Assembly: GCF_004339745.1 (NCBI RefSeq) | Contig: NZ_SMGP01000001.1 | Span: forward strand, 2,108,001 to 2,172,000 | DNA from: Paraburkholderia sp. BL9I2N2 | GTDB taxonomy: Bacteria; Pseudomonadota; Gammaproteobacteria; Burkholderiales; Burkholderiaceae | Length of the DNA: 64,000 nucleotides | Direction: 5' to 3' | Part shown: positions 8,715 through 17,259 of the stretch, piece by piece | Layout of the letters: every line of letters starts with the position of its first letter | Numbering within the stretch: the first letter of the stretch is position 1 | Notes under the pieces: generated by a model | The model's database searches: none | Told to the model about the DNA's origin: nothing | Seen by the model: only the letters and a program-made list of their open reading frames with translations | Made by a program: the position numbers and the translations under genes

Positions 8715-8873
8715 CGAGTTCATGGCGGCAACGCAGCCGCCATGACATGTCGCACACACCGATGCAGACGAAACACAACGTTGTGTTTCGCCGCGCTTGA
8801 AGCGAAACAGCAGCACACCAGGCAGTAAACGGACAACGGCGTCCCCTCGTGACCATCACGAGCGGACGCCGTT
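8715..8873 (+). promoter_or_regulatory. ANTAR-type antitermination leader of cobA
   Basis: Three hairpins with hexaloops precede a terminator. 8721-8744 has arms CATGGCGGC/GCCGCCATG and loop AACGCA. 8769-8790 has arms CGAAACAC/GTGTTTCG and loop AACGTT. 8831-8844 has arms GGAC/GTCC and loop AACGGC. All have A1 and G4. The last hairpin is identical in sequence to P2 of the nirB leader, overlaps the 5' arm of the terminator, and is 40 nt from the preceding hairpin as on the nirB side. Confidence 0.8.
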
Positions 8874-8882
8874 TTTTTATTT
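8835..8882 (+). terminator. Intrinsic terminator in the cobA leader (attenuator)
   Basis: Outer arms AACGGCGTCC (8835-8844) and GGACGCCGTT (8864-8873) pair, then a C-C mismatch, then 7 bp CTCGTGA/TCACGAG around loop CCA. A run of T followed by ATTT comes after. It lies 65 nt before the cobA ATG and shares its outer arm with the nirB attenuator on the other strand. Confidence 0.9.
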
Positions 8883-8946
8883 GGCGCCGGCGAAACAGCG
8901 ATCGCCGGCCGACACTGAAGCGAAGGACACCGTGATAGATACCGCG

Positions 8947-9762
8947 ATGAACACGAATACCGGCAAGGTCACCTTATTGAGCGCCGGCCCCGGCGACCTG
9001 GATCTGCTCACGCTGAAGGCCGCCAAAGCGCTGGCCGCCGCCGATGTCGTGCTGCTCGACGACCTCGCGAACCCCGAGATCGTGACGCTTGCGCCGCAAG
9101 CACGCGTGATTCGTGTGGGCAAGCGCGGCGGCTGCCGGTCGACGCCGCAAGCGTTTATCGAACGCCTGATGCAGCGCTATGCGCTCAAGGGCTTGCACGT
9201 GGTGCGGGTAAAAGGCGGCGAAGCGCTGCTGTTCGGACGCGCCGGCGAAGAACTCGCGGTCTTGCGCGGCGCCGGCATTCCGGTGGAGATCGTCAACGGC
9301 ATCTCGTCGGGGTTCGCGGCCGCCGCGGGGCTCGGCATCTCGCTCACGCATCGCCGCCATTGCCACGGCGTGAGCTTCGTCACCGCGCACACGGAAGATC
9401 ACGGTGAGCCGGACTGGGCCGCCTTGGCCGCGACGCGCACCACGTTGGCAATCTATATGGGGATGCGGCGCATCGGCAGCATTGCAACCGCGTTGCTCGC
9501 GAGTCTGCCGGCCGATACGCCCGCAGCCGTCGTGCAATGGGCCGGTGGCAGCAACGAACGGCGTCTCGTGAGCCGCCTCGATCGGCTCGCCGCGGATGCG
9601 ACGCGCGCGGGCTTCGGCAGCCCGGCGGTGATTCTGGTCGGCAGCGCGATCGGCGAGAGCGTCGAGCATGCGTGGGCGGGAGATAACGCCTGGCGCGACG
9701 AAGCAGCCGCGATGCAGGCTGACATGCAGAACGCGCGCGAGGCGATCGCGCAGGCCGCCTGA
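8947..9762 (+). CDS. cobA: Uroporphyrinogen-III C-methyltransferase (siroheme synthesis)
   Basis: Transfers two methyl groups from SAM to uroporphyrinogen III to give precorrin-2, the precursor of the siroheme used by NirB. The 271-residue product is a stand-alone SUMT without the CysG oxidase/chelatase part. The family start GKVTLLSAGPGDLDLLTLKA and EIVNGISSGFAAAAGLGISLTHR are clear. The usual GGDPxxFGRGGEE loop reads KGGEALLFGRAGEE (from residue 89), so the Asp-Pro is Glu-Ala; this may be a specialised nitrate-cluster paralogue. The ATG at 8947 keeps the conserved start, but a GTG at 8932 lies 4 nt after GAAGGA and may be the true start, adding VIDTA. It is divergent from nirB and has its own attenuator leader. 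Confidence 0.9.
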   Translation: MNTNTGKVTLLSAGPGDLDLLTLKAAKALAAADVVLLDDLANPEIVTLAPQARVIRVGKRGGCRSTPQAFIERLMQRYALKGLHVVRVKGGEALLFGRAGEELAVLRGAGIPVEIVNGISSGFAAAAGLGISLTHRRHCHGVSFVTAHTEDHGEPDWAALAATRTTLAIYMGMRRIGSIATALLASLPADTPAAVVQWAGGSNERRLVSRLDRLAADATRAGFGSPAVILVGSAIGESVEHAWAGDNAWRDEAAAMQADMQNAREAIAQAA

Positions 9763-9794
9763 TGAGCCGTCTGCGCGCATCTCAACCGCTCAGT

Positions 9795-11003
9795 TCAAAC
9801 ACCGGTCGGCAGTCTTGCGACGAAGCACGTGCCCTCTTGCGCGGACGATCTGACTTCGAGCGTGCCGCCATGCGCGCTCACGATCTGCTTGCAGATATAG
9901 AGGCCGAGTCCGAGGCCGCCGCCGGGCTTGCTGGTCGCCGGACGCCAGTAGGGTTCGAAGACCTTGCTCAAGCTCTCCGGCGCGATCGCGTTGCCGCCGT
10001 TCAGGACGCTCAGCAGGAGCTCATCGTCTTCGATGCGCGCCCGCACCCGCACCGGAAACTCCGCCGCGCCATGCGTCACCGCGTTGCCGAGCAGGTTCGA
10101 AAGCAACTGCTGCACACGGGTGCGGTCGCAGCGCACGCGCGCGGAGATGACGAGATCGTCGGCGAGCAGCCGATCCGGATTGGCCTCGCGCACTTCGGCG
10201 ACGACCACCCGCAGCGCCATCGCCAGATCGTCGACGTCGTCGATCGACACGCCGATGCCCGAACCGAGCCGGCCACGCGCGAAATCCATCACGTCGTCGA
10301 TCAGGCGAGCCATGCGCAAGGTGGTGGACTTCAGACGCTGGCCGATCTTCACGAGATCGGGCTCGTTCTTGCGCAACGACAGCAGTTCGGCCGTCGCGCT
10401 CACCGCCGACAAGGGATTGCGCAGGTCGTGCCCCAGCACGGCGATGAACTGCTCGCGCAGGCTGGAGTTTTCCCGCTCATGGCGCAAGGCGGCCTCAGTG
10501 GCCTGGTGGCGGCCTTCGTTCGCAAGCTGGATCGCGATCAGGTCGGCAAATACCTCGAACATGCGCAAGGTGCGCGGATTCGAAACCTCGGCGGGATTCG
10601 GGTCGATCGCGCAGAGATTACCGAAATAGCTGCCGTCGGGAAGAATGATCGGCACGGAAATATAACTGCCCAGCTTGTAGATTTGCGCCGTGTGATGGCC
10701 GTGATAAACCGGATCCGTGTGGAAATTGTCGATGACGATCGAGGCCCGCGCGGCGCGCGACTCGAAACACAGTGTGGTGTGCAGGTCCAGATCGCCGCCC
10801 GCCGCCAGACCGAAGTTCACTTCGTCCTGTACCGCGCACGCCGTCCAGCGCTGCTCCGTGACGCGGGCCACCGCGGCAAAGCCCATGCCGGTGTTCTTGC
10901 AGATCATGCGCAGGATGGAAGGCACGGCATCGATACGCTGAACCGCTTCGATATCGAGTGCGATGTCGGCGTCTTCGTCGTTGCCGATCGGTAAATTATT
11001 CAT
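9795..11003 (-). CDS. GAF-domain sensor histidine kinase
   Basis: Soluble two-component kinase of 402 residues with no membrane segment. A GAF sensor domain (about 25-165) leads into a HisKA dimerisation helix whose phosphorylated His is H192 in AVLGHDLRNPLSAVSATAELL (read as two parts: AVLGHDLRNPL and SAVSATAELL). A HATPase domain follows, with N-box LLSNLLGNAVTHG (N307) and glycine loop GGGLGLGLYICKQIV (from 361). The likely partner is the single-domain response regulator that starts 116 nt away in the opposite direction. The ligand is unknown. Its stop is 32 nt from the convergent cobA stop. Confidence 0.92.
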   Translation of the reverse strand: MNNLPIGNDEDADIALDIEAVQRIDAVPSILRMICKNTGMGFAAVARVTEQRWTACAVQDEVNFGLAAGGDLDLHTTLCFESRAARASIVIDNFHTDPVYHGHHTAQIYKLGSYISVPIILPDGSYFGNLCAIDPNPAEVSNPRTLRMFEVFADLIAIQLANEGRHQATEAALRHERENSSLREQFIAVLGHDLRNPLSAVSATAELLSLRKNEPDLVKIGQRLKSTTLRMARLIDDVMDFARGRLGSGIGVSIDDVDDLAMALRVVVAEVREANPDRLLADDLVISARVRCDRTRVQQLLSNLLGNAVTHGAAEFPVRVRARIEDDELLLSVLNGGNAIAPESLSKVFEPYWRPATSKPGGGLGLGLYICKQIVSAHGGTLEVRSSAQEGTCFVARLPTGV

Positions 11004-11119
11004 AAGAAGCGGAACTGCGCACCCTTGCCGATCTGGCCTGAAAAAACACTTTATCGAGTATCGATTCTATCGGGACTTCAAATTGCTCACTATCAGGAAC
11101 ACAACCTGAGGGAAATCAG

Positions 11120-11500
11120 ATGGCCCATCACCCAGCCGCACGCCTTCTGATCGCTGACGACGACGCGAATTTGCTGGCCGCTTACGTACTCTACTTCAGC
11201 GCGCACGGTTTCGAGGTCCGGACCGCGCGCAACGGCCTCGACGCGCTGGCTCAATATTGCGCATGGCATCCGCAGGCCGCGCTGCTGGACGTCGAAATGC
11301 CGCGTCTGGACGGGCGCGCGGTGGCACGGCGAATCCGCTACGTGGGCGATGTCCCTGCGCCCACGCTGGTCGCGGTCAGCGGGCTCGAGCGCGCCGAGGA
11401 AAAGAGCGAGTCGCTGCGCTCGGGCTTCAACCATCACTTCGTCAAGCCGGTGCCGATGCCGGTGATTCTCGCGGCGTTGACCGGGCGTGTCCGGCATTAG
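11120..11500 (+). CDS. Single-domain response regulator (CheY-like receiver)
   Basis: A 126-residue receiver with no output domain. The acidic pocket is in LLIADDDANLL (residues 13-15), the phosphoacceptor is D57 in AALLDVEMP, and the conserved Lys is K109 in HHFVKPVP. The switch Ser/Thr is at VAVSG. Being a stand-alone receiver, it should work by protein contact or phosphotransfer rather than by binding DNA. It is divergent from the GAF kinase, its probable partner. Confidence 0.92.
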   Translation: MAHHPAARLLIADDDANLLAAYVLYFSAHGFEVRTARNGLDALAQYCAWHPQAALLDVEMPRLDGRAVARRIRYVGDVPAPTLVAVSGLERAEEKSESLRSGFNHHFVKPVPMPVILAALTGRVRH

Positions 11501-11583
11501 CCGGTGTTGTCCAGGCAGGTGCCCTGGTTTTGCGCGCAGCTCCCGTGCCCGAGGTTTAACCGGGTTTTACCCCGTCACCGCCC

Positions 11584-12465
11584 TCAATCGCCGAAGCCCA
11601 GTTCCGCTTCCACCGCCTGCCCCACGCGCAGCCACGTCCCGGCCCCGCTCGCGACGAGCGCATTGTTGCCGAACGTGATCGCCCCGTTTCGCTGCGGATT
11701 CGCGCGGTAGACGTTCATCGTGTCGGTCGGCTCGTTCGGCCAGTCCGGATCGGGCGCGCCTTTCGCCTGGTCGATGGTCGGCATCGGACAGCGCGAGCAC
11801 GGCTTGACCAGTTGCAACTGCACGGCGGCGCCCTTGTCGCCGTCCCCGTCGACGCTCAGCGTCTCCACATAGTCCTCTTCGTACGCATCGAGCCCCGTCA
11901 GCACCACGTTGGGACGGAACCGGTCGATTGGAATCGACGGCGCGCCCTTGCCATTCAGGCGCGTGTTCAGATCGTCGAGCGACGCCTGGCCGATCACCAG
12001 CAGCGGGAAACCATCGGCGAAATGGGTGGTCGCGCCGCCCACGCTCCCCGTGTAGTCCGGATCGACAATGCGCTCGCGTTCGGGATTGAAGCGCAAGAGC
12101 CGCGCGGGCACGCCGAGAAACGTCGAGAACCACGCGGCACACGCCTCGCCGGTGTCGAGCCCGTAAGCGGCGTCGCGCCAGACCTTGGTCTCTACCGCGT
12201 GCGACGCCTCGAGCCGCGCGCTTTCCAGCGGCGTGCGCAACTCGCTCATGCCGGGCGCGCGGATCATGAGGTCCTCGGCGCCGATTTCGGCCTTGATCAG
12301 CGCCATGCGCGGATACGCGCGCTGCGTGAGCATGGCGCCGGCCGGGTCGGTGACCATCCAGTAGCGGTCGTATTCGAGGCCGGTGGCAAAGAGGCGTGCC
12401 TCAGGCAGCGCAATGCCCGCGCAGGATTTGATCGGATAGACGAATAGCTCGCTGATGGTCGGCAT
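11584..12465 (-). CDS. MOSC domain protein, YcbX family
   Basis: 293 residues with an N-terminal MOSC beta-barrel (PTISELFVYPIKSCAGIAL) and a C-terminal MOSC domain whose conserved cysteine is in LVKPCSRCPMPTID. Family members use molybdenum cofactor; YcbX takes part in N-hydroxylated compound reduction in E. coli. The product also keeps RFRPNVVL and a terminal GDxV-like region (LRVGQAVEAELGFGD). I place the start at MPTISEL; five in-frame residues (MHTHA) precede it at 12480. It is convergent with the response regulator and has no obvious operon partner. Confidence 0.85.
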   Translation of the reverse strand: MPTISELFVYPIKSCAGIALPEARLFATGLEYDRYWMVTDPAGAMLTQRAYPRMALIKAEIGAEDLMIRAPGMSELRTPLESARLEASHAVETKVWRDAAYGLDTGEACAAWFSTFLGVPARLLRFNPERERIVDPDYTGSVGGATTHFADGFPLLVIGQASLDDLNTRLNGKGAPSIPIDRFRPNVVLTGLDAYEEDYVETLSVDGDGDKGAAVQLQLVKPCSRCPMPTIDQAKGAPDPDWPNEPTDTMNVYRANPQRNGAITFGNNALVASGAGTWLRVGQAVEAELGFGD

Positions 12466-12808
12466 GGCGTGGGTATGCACGTGGGGAGCGTGCGCATTCT
12501 TGTGTTTGATGCCTGATTGTAAAGCCCTCCGCGCTCATCGTTCCAGCCGGAATGGCGGCCAAACGAGCCGCCAAAGACCGGCCGGGGCGATGCCGCCGTT
12601 TCTTCCGGCCGCGCTTGGACGTAAAATCCCCAAGCAAAGCGCTCGGGCAATGACAAGGCCGGCGCCGCGGCATCCGCGCACAATGTGGATCCTGGAAGGC
12701 TGCGTGCAATCCGCGCTGTCACCGAACATCAACGCGGCCGCACTCCCGCGCGCCACTGGATAGAACGTGTAGAAGCATCCTTACCATAACCAAACCAGGA
12801 AATTCATT
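12466..12808. other. Intergenic region before the GlcG-like gene
   Basis: 343 nt between divergent genes. It should hold the promoters of both the MOSC gene and the GlcG-like gene. No convincing ORF, repeat or terminator was seen; AGGAAA lies just before the ATG at 12809. Confidence 0.5.
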
Positions 12809-13213
12809 ATGCTGAGCAAACCCGTGTTGACCGTCGCCGAAACGACCCGCATTCTCGAAGCCGCCCGCGCGGAAGCCGAGAAACACCAGTGGGCCGTCGC
12901 CATCGTGGTGGTCGACGATGGCGGCCATCAGCTCGGCATGCTGCGTCTGGACGGCAGCGCGCCGGCCAGCTCGTACATCGCGACCGAAAAGGCTCGCACT
13001 TCGGCGATCGGCCGCCGTGAAACCAAGGTATACGAAGACATGATCAACAACGGCCGCACCGCTTTCCTGAGCGCGCCGCTGCAAGGCACGCTGGAAGGCG
13101 GCGTGCCGGTGATCGTCGACGGCCAGGTGGTCGGCGCGGTCGGCGTGTCGGGCGTCAAGTCGGATCAGGACGCGCAGATCGCCAAGGCGGGTATTCAGGC
13201 CATCGCCGCTTGA
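12809..13213 (+). CDS. glcG: GlcG/HbpS-like heme-binding family protein
   Basis: 134-residue protein of the GlcG/HbpS (DUF336) family, often found beside glycolate and glyoxylate genes; the exact role is unsettled. Family features visible are the N-terminal helix region (TRILEAARAEAEKHQ), the central AIVVVDDGGHQLGMLRLDG, the helix IATEKARTSAIG and the closing PVIVDGQVVGAVGVSGV. AGGAAA precedes the ATG. It sits 117 nt upstream of malate synthase G in the same direction, so it probably belongs to glyoxylate use. Confidence 0.88.
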   Translation: MLSKPVLTVAETTRILEAARAEAEKHQWAVAIVVVDDGGHQLGMLRLDGSAPASSYIATEKARTSAIGRRETKVYEDMINNGRTAFLSAPLQGTLEGGVPVIVDGQVVGAVGVSGVKSDQDAQIAKAGIQAIAA

Positions 13214-13330
13214 GTTTGCGGGTGGTTCGCAAACCGACCAAAGCGGCCGCCATGAAACAAACAAGCTAACCGTTGCACAACGCGGGCCGATGCCCCCTCA
13301 TCGGCCCCATTCAGATAGATGGAGCAGTCG

Positions 13331-15505
13331 ATGACTCAGATGAACACGCGCGGCGGACTGCAAGTCGCCGCCAACCTCGACCAGTTCGTCGAAACCGAAG
13401 CCCTGCCCGGCACCGGAATCGACAGCGCCGCATTCTGGTCAGGTTTCGACGCCCTCGTGCACGAGCTGGCGCCTAAGAACCGTGCGTTGCTCGCCGAGCG
13501 CGACCGCCTGCAAACCGAACTGGACAAGTGGCATCGCGCCAATCCGGGTCCGGTGCGCGATCTGCGAGCGTACCGTGCGTTTCTCGAAGGCATCGGCTAT
13601 ATCGTGCCCGTGCCTGCCAGCGTCAAAGCCACGACCGACAACGTGGACACCGAAATCGCCGAACAGGCCGGCCCGCAACTCGTGGTGCCGCTGTCGAATC
13701 AGCGCTATGCGCTGAACGCGGCGAACGCGCGCTGGGGCAGCCTGTACGACGCGCTGTACGGCACCGACGCGATCCCCGAGACGGGCGGCGCGGAAAAGCA
13801 GAAGTCTTTCAATCCGGTGCGCGGCGCCGCGGTGATCGCCTATGCCCGCAAATTCCTCGACCAGGCCGCGCCGCTCGCGAACGGCTCGCATGCCGACGCC
13901 ACGCGCTATAGCGTCGAGGGCGGCAAGCTGATCGTCACGCTGAAGAACGGCACGAGCGAGCTGAAGACGCCGGCGCAATTCATCGGCTATCAGGGCGAGG
14001 AAAGCGCGCCGTCCGCCGTGCTGCTCAAGCACAACGGCCTGCACTTCGAAATCCAGATCGATGCGAACGATTCGATCGGCAAGACCGATGCGGCGCATGT
14101 GAAGGACGTCGTGGTCGAAGCGGCGGTGAGCACGATCATCGACTGTGAAGACTCGGTCGCGGCCGTGGATGCGGACGACAAGGTCCTGCTCTACCGCAAC
14201 TGGCTTGGCCTGATGACCGGCGACCTGACCGAAGAGGTCACGAAGAACGGCAAGACCTTCACGCGCCGGCTGAACGCCGACCGCGTGTACACCGCCGCGA
14301 ACGGCACCGCGCCGGTCGTGCTGCATGGCCGCTCGCTGCTGTTCATTCGCAACGTCGGTCATTTGATGACCAATCCGGCGGTGCTGACCAAAGACGGCCA
14401 CGAGATTCCGGAAGGCATTCTCGACGCGGTCATCACCACGCTGTGCGCGTTGCACGACCGCAAGCACCAGTTGAATTCGCGCACCGGCTCGATCTATATC
14501 GTCAAGCCGAAGATGCACGGGCCGGCCGAAGTCGCCTTCGCGAGCGAGCTGTTCGCGCGCGTGGAAGACCTGCTGAAGCTGCCGCGCAACACGATCAAGA
14601 TGGGCATCATGGACGAGGAGCGCCGCACCAGCGTGAACCTGCTCGCCTGTATCGCCGAAGCGTCGGAGCGTGTCGCGTTCATCAACACGGGTTTCCTCGA
14701 CCGCACCGGCGACGAAATGCACTCGGCCATGGAAGCCGGTCCGATGATGCGCAAGGGCGACATGAAGTCGAGCGCCTGGATCGCCGCTTATGAGCGCAGC
14801 AACGTGCTGGTTGGTTTGAGCGCGGGCTTGCGCGGCCGCTCGCAGATCGGCAAGGGCATGTGGGCGATGCCCGATCTGATGCACGCCATGCTCGAACAGA
14901 AGATCGCGCATCCGAAGGCCGGTGCGAACACCGCATGGGTGCCCTCGCCGACCGCCGCCACGCTGCATGCGCTGCATTACCATCAAGTCGATGTGCAGAA
15001 GGTTCAGCGGGAACTGGAACGCACGGAATACGCGACGGTGCGCGACGAACTGCTCGACGGCTTGCTGACGATTCCGGTCGTCGCCGAGGCGAAGTGGAGC
15101 GACGACGAGATCCGCAGCGAGATCGACAACAACGCGCAGGGCATCCTTGGCTACGTGGTGCGCTGGATCGATCAGGGCGTAGGCTGCTCGAAGGTGCCGG
15201 ACATTCACAACGTCGGCCTGATGGAAGACCGTGCCACGCTGCGTATTTCCAGCCAGCACATCGCCAACTGGCTGTATCACGGCGTGGTGAAGCGCGAGCT
15301 CGTCGAAGAGACGTTCAAGCGTATGGCGAAGGTGGTCGACGAGCAGAACGCGGGCGACCCGCTCTACAAACCGATGGCGCCGGGCTTCGATACGATCGCC
15401 TTCAAGGCCGCGCAGGCGCTGGTGTTCGAAGGACGTCAGCAGCCGAGCGGTTACACGGAACCGCTGCTGCATAAGTTCCGGCTGGAAGTGAAGAAGGAAG
15501 TCTGA
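13331..15505 (+). CDS. glcB: Malate synthase G
   Basis: Condenses glyoxylate with acetyl-CoA to malate in the cytoplasm, closing growth on glycolate or glyoxylate. The 724-residue length is normal for the G isoform. The catalytic core includes [48 protein letters not shown], the [18 protein letters not shown] segment and [22 protein letters not shown] start at the ATG at 13331 (MTQMNTRGG) because GGAG lies 6 nt before it; the in-frame ATG at 13319 overlaps that ribosome site. The preceding gene is GlcG-like, and a terminator follows. Confidence 0.97.
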   Translation: MTQMNTRGGLQVAANLDQFVETEALPGTGIDSAAFWSGFDALVHELAPKNRALLAERDRLQTELDKWHRANPGPVRDLRAYRAFLEGIGYIVPVPASVKATTDNVDTEIAEQAGPQLVVPLSNQRYALNAANARWGSLYDALYGTDAIPETGGAEKQKSFNPVRGAAVIAYARKFLDQAAPLANGSHADATRYSVEGGKLIVTLKNGTSELKTPAQFIGYQGEESAPSAVLLKHNGLHFEIQIDANDSIGKTDAAHVKDVVVEAAVSTIIDCEDSVAAVDADDKVLLYRNWLGLMTGDLTEEVTKNGKTFTRRLNADRVYTAANGTAPVVLHGRSLLFIRNVGHLMTNPAVLTKDGHEIPEGILDAVITTLCALHDRKHQLNSRTGSIYIVKPKMHGPAEVAFASELFARVEDLLKLPRNTIKMGIMDEERRTSVNLLACIAEASERVAFINTGFLDRTGDEMHSAMEAGPMMRKGDMKSSAWIAAYERSNVLVGLSAGLRGRSQIGKGMWAMPDLMHAMLEQKIAHPKAGANTAWVPSPTAATLHALHYHQVDVQKVQRELERTEYATVRDELLDGLLTIPVVAEAKWSDDEIRSEIDNNAQGILGYVVRWIDQGVGCSKVPDIHNVGLMEDRATLRISSQHIANWLYHGVVKRELVEETFKRMAKVVDEQNAGDPLYKPMAPGFDTIAFKAAQALVFEGRQQPSGYTEPLLHKFRLEVKKEV

Positions 15506-15547
15506 CAGCGGGTTTGCCGGGCCGCGCGTGATGCGCGGGTCGGGTGA

Positions 15548-15587
15548 AAAAAAGACGGGCGCCGCGTGGTTTGCGGCGCCCGTTTTA
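15548..15587. terminator. Bidirectional terminator between glcB and galU
   Basis: An 11-bp GC-rich stem (15555-15565 with 15573-15583, loop GTGGTTT) is followed by TTTT on the plus strand. On the minus strand an A-rich flank gives TCTTTTTTT. It can end glcB, and galU arriving from the right. Confidence 0.85.
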
Positions 15588-15650
15588 ATGCGCGCGGTGC
15601 TGCTGCGCGTTACCTCTGCGTGGTGAATTTGCAGCGACTACTGACGCCGC

Positions 15651-16568
15651 TTAAGCCGCTTCTGCCGCATACTGCGCCGGCACGCCGTCCTGCATATTGG
15701 TCTGCATATACGCCTGCAGATAGGCCTCGAATTCCGCCTTCACTTCCGGATGCCGCAGCGCGAATTCCACCGTCGCCTTCAGATACCCCAGCTTGCTGCC
15801 GCAATCGAAGCGCGTGCCGAAATAACGATACGCGAGCACCTGCTCCTCGGTCAGCAGCGATTGCACCGCGTCGGTCAATTGCAGTTCGCCACCCGCGCCC
15901 GGCTTCAACGCGCGGATATGCTTGAAGATGGTCGGCATCAGCACATAACGGCCCACCACGCCGAGATTCGACGGCGCCTTGTCCGGTGCCGGCTTCTCGA
16001 CGATGCCCGACAGCTTGATCACGTTGTCTTCCCACTCGCGGCCATCCACCACGCCGTACGAGCGGCTGTCTTCGCGCGCGATGGTTTCCACGCCGATCAC
16101 CGAGCTGTGATAGTGATTGAACGTATCGACGAGCTGGCTCATCACCGGCTTCGAGCTGTGCAGCAGGTCGTCGGCCAGAATCACCGCGAACGGGCTCTCA
16201 CCCACCAGTTTCTCCGCGCACAGCACCGCGTGGCCGAGGCCGAGCGCTTCGGCCTGACGCACATAGAAACAGTCGACGTTGGCCGGCTTGATGCTGCGCA
16301 CCAGATCGAGCAGCTTCTGTTTGTTACGCGCCTCGAGTTCGGCTTCGATCTCGTAGGACTTGTCGAAGTGATCTTCGATGGCGCGCTTGCTGCGGCCCGT
16401 CACGAAGATCATCTCGGTGATGCCGGCAGCAATCGCTTCTTCGACCGCGTATTGAATCAGCGGCTTGTCGACGATCGGCAGCATTTCCTTAGGACTTGCT
16501 TTGGTTGCCGGCAGGAATCGTGTCCCGAGGCCCGCTACGGGAAACACGGCTTTGGTGACTTTCAGCAT
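15651..16568 (-). CDS. galU: UTP-glucose-1-phosphate uridylyltransferase
   Basis: Makes UDP-glucose from UTP and glucose-1-phosphate, supplying the priming glucose and, through Ugd, glucuronic acid for the exopolysaccharide. The 305-residue chain starts MLKVTKAVFPVAGLGTRFLP with the nucleotide loop GLGTRFLPATKASPKEMLP. Later come FAVILADDLL, the IVEKP sugar-binding segment and FDCGSKLGYLKA. A start at 16568 fits the family; five more in-frame residues (MGMPT) exist upstream. It corresponds to bceT of cepacian clusters, here at the left edge of the locus. Confidence 0.95.
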   Translation of the reverse strand: MLKVTKAVFPVAGLGTRFLPATKASPKEMLPIVDKPLIQYAVEEAIAAGITEMIFVTGRSKRAIEDHFDKSYEIEAELEARNKQKLLDLVRSIKPANVDCFYVRQAEALGLGHAVLCAEKLVGESPFAVILADDLLHSSKPVMSQLVDTFNHYHSSVIGVETIAREDSRSYGVVDGREWEDNVIKLSGIVEKPAPDKAPSNLGVVGRYVLMPTIFKHIRALKPGAGGELQLTDAVQSLLTEEQVLAYRYFGTRFDCGSKLGYLKATVEFALRHPEVKAEFEAYLQAYMQTNMQDGVPAQYAAEAA

Positions 16569-16875
16569 GGTAGGCATTCCCACATCGGTTAGAAATTGGT
16601 GTGTTCGCGGGCCTGGCGGCCAATCGATGTCGCCGGAAAGACTAGCAAAAAAATGACGCCAGTCCGTATGTGAAATTTCCTCAATTGGAATAAATAAATC
16701 TATTCTTCTTCAATATGCCGCAGCGTGACAAACGACGGGCAACAATTACGCATTGAAATCGATTTATTTTCCGGCAATTCCGAAAATTTTACATATCCTG
16801 ACAACTGGCCTTCAGATGCGCCAGGCGCGCCGGCGGATGGATCACGGGCGCGCCTCGCGGCTCTTCAGGCCCGCG
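16569..16875. other. AT-rich promoter region of galU
   Basis: 307 nt, clearly lower in GC than the genes, between galU and a small membrane-protein gene that points the same way. It holds A/T runs near 16644-16700 and 16740-16800. No ORF with a ribosome site was seen; it probably carries the galU promoter. Confidence 0.5.
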
Positions 16876-17019
16876 TTATTCGTTCTCGTCGAGCTGCGGC
16901 AGCTTGCCTGGATTCATCCGAAAACGGCGGATGGGCTCGTTGCGCAGCGCCTCCCGATAGGCGGAGGCAGCGACAAGGATCAGCAGCACGGCAATGCCGG
17001 CGAGTAAATGCAGGTTCAT
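16876..17019 (-). CDS. Small single-pass membrane protein (47 residues)
   Basis: Short ORF supported by a good ribosome site (GAGGTGA a few bases before the ATG). The product begins with one hydrophobic helix (MNLHLLAGIAVLLILVAAS) followed by a charged tail rich in Arg (AYREALRNEPIRRFRMNPGK), so the tail should face the cytoplasm. No family was recognised. It lies between galU and the divergent acyltransferase in a low-GC stretch. A longer in-frame version starts at 17067 but lacks a ribosome site. Confidence 0.6.
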   Translation of the reverse strand: MNLHLLAGIAVLLILVAASAYREALRNEPIRRFRMNPGKLPQLDENE

Positions 17020-17259
17020 GACTTCACCTCGGGTCAAGAGAATCCGTGGCTTAAAGTAGCACGACAAAAGCGGTAAATAATTCGCTGCTGCATCTGCTTA
17101 TGCTCAATTACAATTCGTCACAAATCGCCAATTAATTCAATTCACCACGCAATTTTTTATCGATTTTTTACCCGCGCTGTGCACTAGCATGTCATGTACC
17201 GCAGGCGCGTATGGCGCCCGCGCGAATTCGTTTTTCCTCCGTCAGAATAAGGACCGCGC

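Noticed and set aside
13439..15472. Long minus-strand ORF opposite malate synthase
   Set aside because: Antisense shadow of glcB with no recognisable motif or ribosome site.
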